A stretch of DNA of 64,000 nucleotides, from contig NZ_FQUW01000005.1 in the NCBI RefSeq assembly GCF_900129285.1, positions 62,001 to 126,000 of the forward strand, written 5' to 3'. The stretch comes from Desulfofundulus australicus DSM 11792. GTDB taxonomy: Bacteria; Bacillota; Desulfotomaculia; Desulfotomaculales; Desulfovirgulaceae. Below are positions 8,762 to 15,188 of this stretch, piece after piece. The translations under genes were made by a program, and so were the position numbers. Under the pieces are notes generated by a model. The model saw only the letters and a program-made list of their open reading frames with translations, was not told where the DNA came from and did no database searches. The first letter of the stretch is position 1, and each line of letters starts with the position of its first letter.

Positions 8762-9655
8762 ATGAGTTCCGGTACAGATATCCTTCTTGAAGTGGAACAC
8801 TTGTGGAAAATATACGGTCCCCATGAAAGGAACATAGACCTGACCAAACCCTTTTCCCTGGAAGAAGCAATAGCAAAAGGAGCGGTGGCGGCAGTCTGTG
8901 ATATTTCGTTTAAGGTCGCCCAGGGTGAAGTTTTTGTGATTATGGGGCTATCCGGAAGCGGCAAGTCCACCTTAATTCGCTGCCTGTTGAGACTGATCGA
9001 ACCAACCGCGGGGAAGATCAGAGTTGGGGGCGAAGAAGTGACATCCATGGATGAACACCAGCTGAACCGGTTCCGGCGGACACGCGTGGCCATGGTTTTT
9101 CAGCATTACGGATTACTGCCCCACCGCACAGTGCTGGAAAACGTCGCCTTCGGGTTGAAGCTGCGCGGCGTCGGCCGTGAAGAACGGGAATCGGCAGCCA
9201 GAGAAGCCATCAGGCAGGTGGGGCTGGAAGGCTGGGAAACACGTTACCCCGCCGCCCTCTCCGGCGGCATGCAGCAGCGGGTGGGTATTGCCCGGGCACT
9301 GGTTCAAAACCCCGAGTTGCTGTTAATGGACGAACCCTTCAGCGGCCTTGATCCTCTCATCCGCAGGGAGATGCAGGATGAACTGCTCCGCCTCCAGAAA
9401 GAACTTCGCAAAACAATTGTATTTGTAACCCATGATCTTAATGAGGCCCTCCGGATGGGAGACCGGATGGCGGTGATGCAGCAGGGCACCTTTGTCCAGG
9501 TCGGCAGGCCGCAGGAGATAATCATGCACCCGGCAAACGATTACGTGCGCCGCTTTGTCCAGGACGAACGACGGTTCATGCTTATGTCTGGCACTGCTGA
9601 CAAGCGTGTTGAAAAGCTTGCCCACACGGCAGGACGGAAATTCATCGCCGGCTAA
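8762..9655 (+). CDS. glycine betaine-type ABC transporter ATP-binding protein
   Basis: 297 residues. Walker A is GLSGSGKSTLIRC (about 62-74), the signature is LSGGMQQRVGIARAL, Walker B is LLLMDEPFSGLDP, followed by the switch histidine in VFVTHDLNEA. The N-terminal extension (KIYGPHERNIDLTKPF) and the insertion before the first strand are typical of the OpuAA/ProV group. Unlike ProV and OpuAA it lacks the C-terminal pair of CBS domains that sense ionic strength; the protein ends about 35 residues after the core. The transporter is therefore probably not gated by osmotic strength in the classical way, which fits uptake for metabolism as well as osmoprotection. It is the middle gene of the operon. 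Confidence 0.92.
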   Translation: MSSGTDILLEVEHLWKIYGPHERNIDLTKPFSLEEAIAKGAVAAVCDISFKVAQGEVFVIMGLSGSGKSTLIRCLLRLIEPTAGKIRVGGEEVTSMDEHQLNRFRRTRVAMVFQHYGLLPHRTVLENVAFGLKLRGVGREERESAAREAIRQVGLEGWETRYPAALSGGMQQRVGIARALVQNPELLLMDEPFSGLDPLIRREMQDELLRLQKELRKTIVFVTHDLNEALRMGDRMAVMQQGTFVQVGRPQEIIMHPANDYVRRFVQDERRFMLMSGTADKRVEKLAHTAGRKFIAG

Positions 9656-9670
9656 GGGAGGTGATAGAGC

Positions 9671-10525
9671 TTGTTCCCCGCCAGTTTACAATTTCATATC
9701 GCTCCTTACATAGACGCCTTTGTAAAATGGATCACCGTCCAGTGGGGAACCTTCTTTTCCTCGCTGAGCAACATCATCCTGAAAACTTTACTCCAGATCC
9801 AGGCCATTTTACTATTCATCCCCTGGTGGTTCTGGATTGCCCTGGTTGCAGGTATCTGCTGGTATCAGGGACGCAAGCTGCTGAACACCGCCGGCCTGCT
9901 TATCCTGCTGCTCAGCATCGGGGTATTTGGCCTCTGGGAAGCTGCCATGGAAACGCTTGCCATTGTAATTACTTCCGTCATAATCTCGTTAGTCCTGGGT
10001 ATCCCGCTGGGCATTATCATGGCTGAATCCAGGCGGGTGAACTCCATTACAACCCCTCTTCTGGACGCCATGCAGACCATGCCCAGCTTTGTCTACCTGA
10101 TCCCGGCCATGATGCTTTTCAGCCTGGGCAAGGTACCAGCAGTGATCGCTACCGTTATTTACGCTGCCCCGCCGGTAGTACGGCTCACCAGTTTGGGTAT
10201 CCGCCAGGTCTCGGAAACCATACTGGAAGCGGCAAGGGCGTTTGGCGCCACCTCCTGGCAGTTGATGTACGAAGTGAAACTGCCCCTGGCGATGCCCTCA
10301 ATCCTCGCCGGGGTTAACCAGACAACGATGATGGCACTGGCCATGGTGGTCATTGCCAGCATGATCGGGGCCGGAGGGGTCGGCGAACACGTGCTGCTGG
10401 CAATCAACCGGGTTGCCGTGGGTAAGGGATTTGAAGCCGGACTGGCAATAGTGGCCATGGCAATTGTTATCGACCGGCTGACCCAGGGTTTTGCCCGCCG
10501 CTGGCAGCCGCCGCATGCCGGATAA
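9671..10525 (+). CDS. glycine betaine-type ABC transporter permease
   Basis: 284 residues from a TTG at 9671 with a GGGAGGTG site. It has about six or seven membrane segments and the conserved cytoplasmic EAA loop EAARAFGATSWQLMYEVKLP (about 190-209) that docks to the ATPase. The N-terminal 90 residues include two additional hydrophobic segments as in ProW/OpuAB. The region ITSVIISLVLGIPLGIIMAE is the start of the BPD-transporter domain. It is the last gene of the three-gene unit. The next gene is convergent with only 30 bases between and no clear terminator. Confidence 0.92.
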   Translation: MFPASLQFHIAPYIDAFVKWITVQWGTFFSSLSNIILKTLLQIQAILLFIPWWFWIALVAGICWYQGRKLLNTAGLLILLLSIGVFGLWEAAMETLAIVITSVIISLVLGIPLGIIMAESRRVNSITTPLLDAMQTMPSFVYLIPAMMLFSLGKVPAVIATVIYAAPPVVRLTSLGIRQVSETILEAARAFGATSWQLMYEVKLPLAMPSILAGVNQTTMMALAMVVIASMIGAGGVGEHVLLAINRVAVGKGFEAGLAIVAMAIVIDRLTQGFARRWQPPHAG

Positions 10526-10555
10526 GTGCACCCCGCCCGGAACCCGCCGCCGGCA

Positions 10556-11221
10556 TCAACCTTCATTAATAAACAGCCGGCCATCGGTGCCCAGGGTAAC
10601 CAGAAACACCTGTTCCGGCTTCAAACCGTACGCGGCCAGGCGCTCCTTCAGCCAGGTTTCATCGAGGCCGACCACGCGCAGGTTTTCCCTCAATACCTGC
10701 CCGTCCATAACCAGGATGGTGGGCAAACCTTCGTAACCGGTAGACAGGCCCAGGTCTTCGGGAGTAACGGGACGCTTCTGGGATTTGGGGAGCACGCTCA
10801 ACCTGCCCGACGTCTCCAGAACGCCGAATTCCACGTCTTCGACATTAAAGATACCCTTCTCCCTGAGCTGGGCCAGAAGGTCGTTCAAATTGTAACGCGC
10901 CCGGCGCAACTCTTCCTTGACTATGCGCCCGTTCCTGATTACCACCTGGGGTTCACCGTCCAGCAACCGGCGCAAGAAAGGACTGTGCAGGGCCAGGTAG
11001 CTTAAAACAACCTCCAGAACACCCAGGGTAACCAGGGGAATAATCCCCTTCCACAGGGGAAAAGCGGTGGACTCCATGGGAATAGCCGCCAGCTCAGCGA
11101 CGATGATGGCCACCACGAAATCAAAGGGTGAAAGCTGCCCTATTTCCCGCTTTCCCATCAGGCGCACTACCAGCAGAACAACAAAATAAATCAGTACCGT
11201 ACGGTAAACGGAAACAAGCAT
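10556..11221 (-). CDS. DUF421 (YetF/YcaP-like) membrane protein
   Basis: 221 residues. Three N-terminal membrane segments (about 5-25, 33-50, 56-78) are followed by a soluble DUF421 C-terminal domain. The family blocks RLMGKREIGQLSPFDFVVAI and LLDGEPQVVIRNGRIVKEEL are both present, as is the RYNLNDLLAQLREKGIFNVE block. The family is common in spore formers (YetF, YrbG and the SpoVA-associated YkjA group) but its molecular role is not established. The ATG at 11221 has a GGAGG site lying in the arm of a 10-bp hairpin (see 11223-11270). It may be co-transcribed with the unknown gene just upstream (11285-11770). Confidence 0.87.
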   Translation of the reverse strand: MLVSVYRTVLIYFVVLLVVRLMGKREIGQLSPFDFVVAIIVAELAAIPMESTAFPLWKGIIPLVTLGVLEVVLSYLALHSPFLRRLLDGEPQVVIRNGRIVKEELRRARYNLNDLLAQLREKGIFNVEDVEFGVLETSGRLSVLPKSQKRPVTPEDLGLSTGYEGLPTILVMDGQVLRENLRVVGLDETWLKERLAAYGLKPEQVFLVTLGTDGRLFINEG

Positions 11222-11222
11222 A

Positions 11223-11270
11223 AACCCGGCCTCCCTGCTCCAGTAGTTTGACCCCGGGAAAGGCCGGGTT
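11223..11270 (-). promoter_or_regulatory. hairpin that overlaps the ribosome site of the DUF421 gene
   Basis: AACCCGGCCT (11223-11232) and AGGCCGGGTT (11261-11270) are perfect 10-bp complements. On the mRNA of the minus strand, the GGAGG ribosome site (11230-11234) lies partly inside the 3' arm, directly before the ATG at 11219-11221. When folded, it would hide the start of the DUF421 gene. No T-run follows on the minus strand, so it is not an ordinary terminator there. Confidence 0.45.
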
Positions 11271-11284
11271 ATTCTTTTCGCAAT

Positions 11285-11770
11285 TTAATGGAGCTGTCCG
11301 GGATCCACGCACCCGGCCAGAATTTCCTGGAGTTTTTCTAGCTTCTCGCCGGGATGGGACCCCTGCAGGGGAGGTAATATCTGGGCTACCTGCCTGATTA
11401 GCTCGTCAAAACCGCGATAGGCCTGGCGGATAACCAGGGATTTAGCCGGAGAAATCTCCGTTTGTTGACCCACCAGTTCCCAATCGGTAATTACGGTCAG
11501 GTCTTTATGCCGCACGGCAGGCAGGATGCCCCACATTTCCGGGGTAAAACCAATGGCCACTTCGTTTCCCCCATCCCAGTTCAAATCCAGGGTCACCAGG
11601 TAGTTCTGGGCATCAAGGGGTACCAGCTGCCATCCAAACCGGTAAGGAACATTTTCCCCCCGGTGGAAGCGCTGGAACAGCGGCTCAAGCTCATCTTCCA
11701 GCGCCGATACCATCACAATCATCCCGTGTTCCGACTCGCCTATAAAATCCGGCAGGGCAATCTCCCGCAA
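11285..11770 (-). CDS. unknown protein, about 161 residues
   Basis: I do not recognise the family. The best start is the TTG at 11770, which has GGAGG (11779-11783) 8 bases upstream; the ATG further up overlaps that site. From there the product begins REIALPDFIGESEHGMIVMV. It is a soluble acidic protein without signal peptide or membrane segments, with a mixed alpha/beta look in the first 100 residues (GWQLVPLDAQNYLVTLDLNW, then NEVAIGFTPEMWGIL) and a helical C-terminus (ELIRQVAQILPPL, EKLEKLQEIL). The phrase LVTLDLNWDGGNEVAIGF is a useful search seed. It is followed by the DUF421 gene on the same strand, so the two may be linked. Confidence 0.55.
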   Translation of the reverse strand: MREIALPDFIGESEHGMIVMVSALEDELEPLFQRFHRGENVPYRFGWQLVPLDAQNYLVTLDLNWDGGNEVAIGFTPEMWGILPAVRHKDLTVITDWELVGQQTEISPAKSLVIRQAYRGFDELIRQVAQILPPLQGSHPGEKLEKLQEILAGCVDPGQLH

Positions 11771-12144
11771 AACCCACACCTCCATCCACCCGCCACTGCA
11801 AATCATGCGGCAGGTTATCAGCTATTCCGAAAGGAAATAACCTTCTGCCGACGAACTTAATTCCATAATACCCCGGTCATAAACGGGGAAGCAACCTCTT
11901 CCGGGACATCGCTTAACAACCCGGGCTGGTAGTTATCCCGTAATTATAAAAGAAATTCTCTGAAAAGTACATATACTGCCGGTGCTCCGCAGAAGCAGAT
12001 GCAGCAGCTTGCTTTGATATCCAATCCATGCCACTGATATTCCCTCAAACAAGTCCGAGATAATTTTACTTACCCGAACCGTACCGTGTCAAAAGATTGT
12101 GTCCAATGCTCCGGTAATAATTTATAAAGGATGGTGTATTTTCA
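11771..12144. other. non-coding region between divergent genes
   Basis: Divergent control region for the unknown gene (minus) and the CitE-like gene (plus). It holds a small hairpin CCCCG / CGGGG near 11873-11890 and an AT-rich part toward 12144 with an AAAGGATGGTG ribosome site for the lyase gene. No promoter pair was clear enough to call. Confidence 0.35.
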
Positions 12145-13017
12145 ATGTTTCCGCTGCGCACTCTTCTTTTTACTCCCGGCGACGACCCCAGGAAGGGAGA
12201 AAAGGCTTTTGCAGCCGGTGCCGACGCAGTTATTATCGACCTGGAGGACGCTGTGGCAGAAACCCGTAAGGAACAGGCACGCCAGCTGGCAGTTCAACTC
12301 TTAAGCGTTCCCCGCCCCATTCCCGCTTTTGTCCGCATTAACGGCGTGACCTCACCCCATATCCTGCGCGATCTGCAGGCCGTGGTTGGCTTACCCGTAG
12401 CAGGGCTGATGTTGGCCAAGGCTGAATCCGGGGAAGATGTAGGCCGGGTAGACTGGTTGCTGTCTTTGCTGGAACAGCAAAATGGTCTGCCTCCCGGCCA
12501 GATCAAACTAATTCCCTTTATTGAAAGTGCCCGGGGCATTGCCCGGGCCGGGGAAATTGCCGCCGCCCCCCGGGTAATCTGCCTGGCCTTTGGAGGCAAT
12601 GACTATACCATGGATATCGGGGTACCTTATTCCCGGGAAGGGGAGGAGTTATTTTTCGCCCGCAACCAGCTGGTGGTAGCTTCCCGGACAGCGGGTATCG
12701 CCCCACCCCTGGACACCGTAAATCCCGACTTCAAAGATATCTCCTTCCTGATGGAAGACGCCCGCCGCGCCCGCAGGCTGGGTTTTCAGGGCAAGCTGGT
12801 TATCCACCCCGCCCAGGTATCACCGGTAAACGAAATCTTTACTCCCAGCGACGAGGAAATCGCGTGGGCCCAAAAAGTAGTTGCTGCCTTTACCCGTGCC
12901 CGGGCCGCGGGCAGCGGTGTCATTCAGGTTGAAGGGAAAATGGTGGAGCTGCCCATTGTGCGCCGGGCAGAACAGCTGCTGGCTGCAGCCCGGCGCCTGA
13001 ATAAAATTAATGAATAA
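12145..13017 (+). CDS. CitE-like CoA-ester lyase (HpcH/HpaI aldolase family)
   Basis: 290 residues, typical for CitE-like proteins. The family blocks are RTLLFTPGDDPRKGEKAFAA near the start, ADAVIIDLEDAVAETRKEQA with the Mg-binding acidic residues, VRINGVTSP, IKLIPFIESARGIARAGEI with the conserved Glu, CLAFGGNDYTMDIG, and GKLVIHPAQVSPVNEIF near the end. Enzymes of this fold cleave or form (S)-citramalyl-CoA, malyl-CoA or citryl-thioesters. There are no CitD or CitF genes nearby, so it is not part of a citrate lyase complex, and a citramalyl-CoA or beta-methylmalyl-CoA lyase role (for example itaconate degradation) is as likely. It is probably monocistronic or co-transcribed with the tiny gene at 13065. 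Confidence 0.83.
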   Translation: MFPLRTLLFTPGDDPRKGEKAFAAGADAVIIDLEDAVAETRKEQARQLAVQLLSVPRPIPAFVRINGVTSPHILRDLQAVVGLPVAGLMLAKAESGEDVGRVDWLLSLLEQQNGLPPGQIKLIPFIESARGIARAGEIAAAPRVICLAFGGNDYTMDIGVPYSREGEELFFARNQLVVASRTAGIAPPLDTVNPDFKDISFLMEDARRARRLGFQGKLVIHPAQVSPVNEIFTPSDEEIAWAQKVVAAFTRARAAGSGVIQVEGKMVELPIVRRAEQLLAAARRLNKINE

Positions 13018-13064
13018 AGGGCGGAACCGGAAGGAGAATATATTATGAAGGGGTGGAATGCCCA

Positions 13065-13229
13065 ATGAAAGCCAGGAAGAAAACACCTCCGGTTCCTATG
13101 AAAAAAGAACCCCGGTTTGCTCCGGGAAATGAAGATCTTTTAGAACAACCGGCTACTGAAGAAGAAAAGAAACGGGGCGAATTTACCAGGGTGACAACCC
13201 TATCTTACGATGAAGTCGACCCGGGTTAA
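13065..13229 (+). CDS. small unknown protein, 54 residues
   Basis: An ATG at 13065 preceded by AAGGGGTGG opens a frame of 54 codons ending with TAA at 13227-13229. The product is highly charged: a basic start ([14 protein letters not shown]), an acidic middle ([16 protein letters not shown]) and the tail [16 protein letters not shown] recognise no family; small charged proteins of this kind are common in spore formers. The gene begins 47 bases after the lyase stop on the same strand. Its stop codon overlaps the stop codon of the convergent chemoreceptor gene (shared TTAA at 13226-13229). The good ribosome site is the main support. Confidence 0.45.
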   Translation: MKARKKTPPVPMKKEPRFAPGNEDLLEQPATEEEKKRGEFTRVTTLSYDEVDPG

Positions 13230-15106
13230 TACAACTTGAAGCGGCGAACGCGGGAGTCCAGTTCCGCGGCCAGGGAAGATAGTTCCTCAGCTGCCCGGGC
13301 TATCCGCTCCACTGCGCCCGACTGCTCGCTGGCTGCGGCCGCCACTTCCTGGCTGGCCGCGCTAACTTCCCCGGAAGCACCGGCCACCCGCTCCACCTGC
13401 CGGACAATGTTTTCAACCTGCTGAACAATGGACATGAAGTGCTTCCCTGTTTCAGCGGCCAGCCGGGCGCCCTCGCCCATGCTCTGCACGCTCTTCTCCA
13501 CATTGCTGACCCCGCGGGCCGTTTCCCGCTGTACCTCTTCAATAAAAACTCCTATCTCGGTAACCGCGCGGGCTGATTGTTCGGCCAGCCTGCGTATTTC
13601 ATCGGCCACCACGGAAAAGCCTTTACCATGCTCCCCGGCCCGGGCTGCCTCAATGGAAGCGTTTAAAGCCAGCAGGTTGGTCTGGTCGGCAATATCGGCG
13701 ATCAATTCCACTATCCGTCCTATCTCCCTGGAACGACGGCCCAGATCATGAATAACGGTAGATAGTTCGCTGATCTGGTTCTGGTTGATTTCCATCTGGG
13801 AGCGCAACCGTTCCATGGCCTCTTCACCTGCCCGGGCCGACCGGGAAGCGTGGTGGACGTTCTTCTCCAAATCCTCCACTCCTTCATTTAACTGGCCGGC
13901 CACCCGGGCCAGGTTATCGGCAATACCCGCCGTCTCCTGGGCACCCGCAGAGACCTGCTGCATGGAAAGGGAAAGCTCCTGCCCGGATGCCGAAAGCCGG
14001 CTGGCAGTGTCAAGGGCCTGGCCAACCAGGGAGCGGATATTTTCAATCATGCTACAAAAGCTTTGTGTCAGCCGCCCCACCTCATCCCGGGAAGAGCAGT
14101 CCGGGGAAACTGTAAGATCACCCTCACCCGCACGGACCATTTCACCTGCCAGTACGGTAATGGGATTTAACGAGCGCTGAAGGAGCAGGTATGTAACGGC
14201 AAGTATCAGGACACCGATAATCGAGAATATGAGAAGCTGGTTATACAGGGTGGCGTTCAGCCTGGCAAGCACGTCGGCCCTGTTTATTATTATCTTGGCA
14301 TAGGCAACGGTAGCTCCGGAATAATCCTTTAAAGGAAGCAACTGCACCGCCTGGCGGCCGCCGTTTATGTATGTCACCTGCATTTTCCCCTGTTCCAGGC
14401 AGGTTTTAATTAAACTTTCCTCAACGGGATATGTATCTTTCTCCTCCGTGGCGGCCAGGAGGTTGCTTTTATCCACCAGTGATATACCCCTGTCCCCGCG
14501 CCGGTAAACAAAAAATTCCGTACCCAGCTTTGCCTTCCATTTGTCCAGCAGGGCCTGGTTAAAGCCCTGGCCGTACTCGGCGCTGCCCACATGCTGTCCC
14601 CGGTAAAATACCGGCACCACCACCCGGAAACCATAACCTCCCCGCCCTTCTTCCAGACCGGCCACCACCTCTTTACTCCGGTTGGCTTCTACTACCGTGG
14701 CCCGGAAGGATGAAAGATCATCGCCAAATTTTTCGGGCATATGCAGGCGCAGAAAAGCTGTGGCCGGCGGGAGGTGAAACTGGAACTGATCGATTCCTTC
14801 CGCCTTAACTTTTTCCCAGATGGGAGAGGTGAGGGCGGCCAGCCTGTCCCTGTCCCTGGCCGCAAACGCCTCCTGTACCTGGGGGTTATTGACCACACTT
14901 TCAATCCCCAGTCGAATACGCCGGGTGGTTTCGGCCAGATCATTTTCCACAAAAGCCTGAATGGACTGAATATGTTGCTTTTCCTGCTGGACAATCATAT
15001 TTTTTGCCTGGGTATAACTATAAAAAGCCAGCAACCCGAAACCCAGGGCCGGCAACACCAGCATGGGTATTAAAATGCGGGTCTTGATGCTGTTAAATAA
15101 TACCAT
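13226..15106 (-). CDS. methyl-accepting chemotaxis protein with dCache_3 sensor
   Basis: 626 residues. Membrane segment 1 at about 12-30, a periplasmic-side sensor at about 35-285, membrane segment 2 at about 290-310, HAMP at about 311-365 and the cytoplasmic signalling domain to the end. The sensor has the run [20 protein letters not shown] and the block [20 protein letters not shown], typical of the double-Cache type 3 sensor. The signalling tip ([20 protein letters not shown], then [20 protein letters not shown]) is intact, so it should bind CheA/CheW. It is the last gene of the run that starts with the TauE exporter. Its tip and flanks are closely related to the C-terminus of the fusion protein encoded immediately upstream, suggesting the two signal together. 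Confidence 0.93.
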   Translation of the reverse strand: MVLFNSIKTRILIPMLVLPALGFGLLAFYSYTQAKNMIVQQEKQHIQSIQAFVENDLAETTRRIRLGIESVVNNPQVQEAFAARDRDRLAALTSPIWEKVKAEGIDQFQFHLPPATAFLRLHMPEKFGDDLSSFRATVVEANRSKEVVAGLEEGRGGYGFRVVVPVFYRGQHVGSAEYGQGFNQALLDKWKAKLGTEFFVYRRGDRGISLVDKSNLLAATEEKDTYPVEESLIKTCLEQGKMQVTYINGGRQAVQLLPLKDYSGATVAYAKIIINRADVLARLNATLYNQLLIFSIIGVLILAVTYLLLQRSLNPITVLAGEMVRAGEGDLTVSPDCSSRDEVGRLTQSFCSMIENIRSLVGQALDTASRLSASGQELSLSMQQVSAGAQETAGIADNLARVAGQLNEGVEDLEKNVHHASRSARAGEEAMERLRSQMEINQNQISELSTVIHDLGRRSREIGRIVELIADIADQTNLLALNASIEAARAGEHGKGFSVVADEIRRLAEQSARAVTEIGVFIEEVQRETARGVSNVEKSVQSMGEGARLAAETGKHFMSIVQQVENIVRQVERVAGASGEVSAASQEVAAAASEQSGAVERIARAAEELSSLAAELDSRVRRFKLY

Positions 15107-15150
15107 ACCATCGCCTCACTCAATCAATACAATTCAAGGAAAATAGGGAT

Positions 15151-15180
15151 CACCCGGAGCACATGCAAGCGCTCCGGGTG
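15151..15180 (-). promoter_or_regulatory. intergenic hairpin between the redox-MCP fusion gene and the chemoreceptor gene
   Basis: CACCCGGAGC (15151-15160) and GCTCCGGGTG (15171-15180) form a perfect 10-bp stem with a 10-base loop, in the 82-base gap between the two genes. On the minus strand only CCCTATTTT follows, so termination is likely partial at best. It could set the ratio of the two products or mark a processing point. Confidence 0.5.
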
Positions 15181-15188
15181 AAGTCTTA

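Noticed and set aside
8206-9093. 295-codon minus-strand frame across the betaine-type transporter genes
   Set aside because: It is antisense to two clear ABC transporter genes and has no family features.
12145-13017. Citrate lyase beta subunit in a complex
   Set aside because: No citD, citF or citX nearby; the protein is kept as a general CoA-ester lyase.
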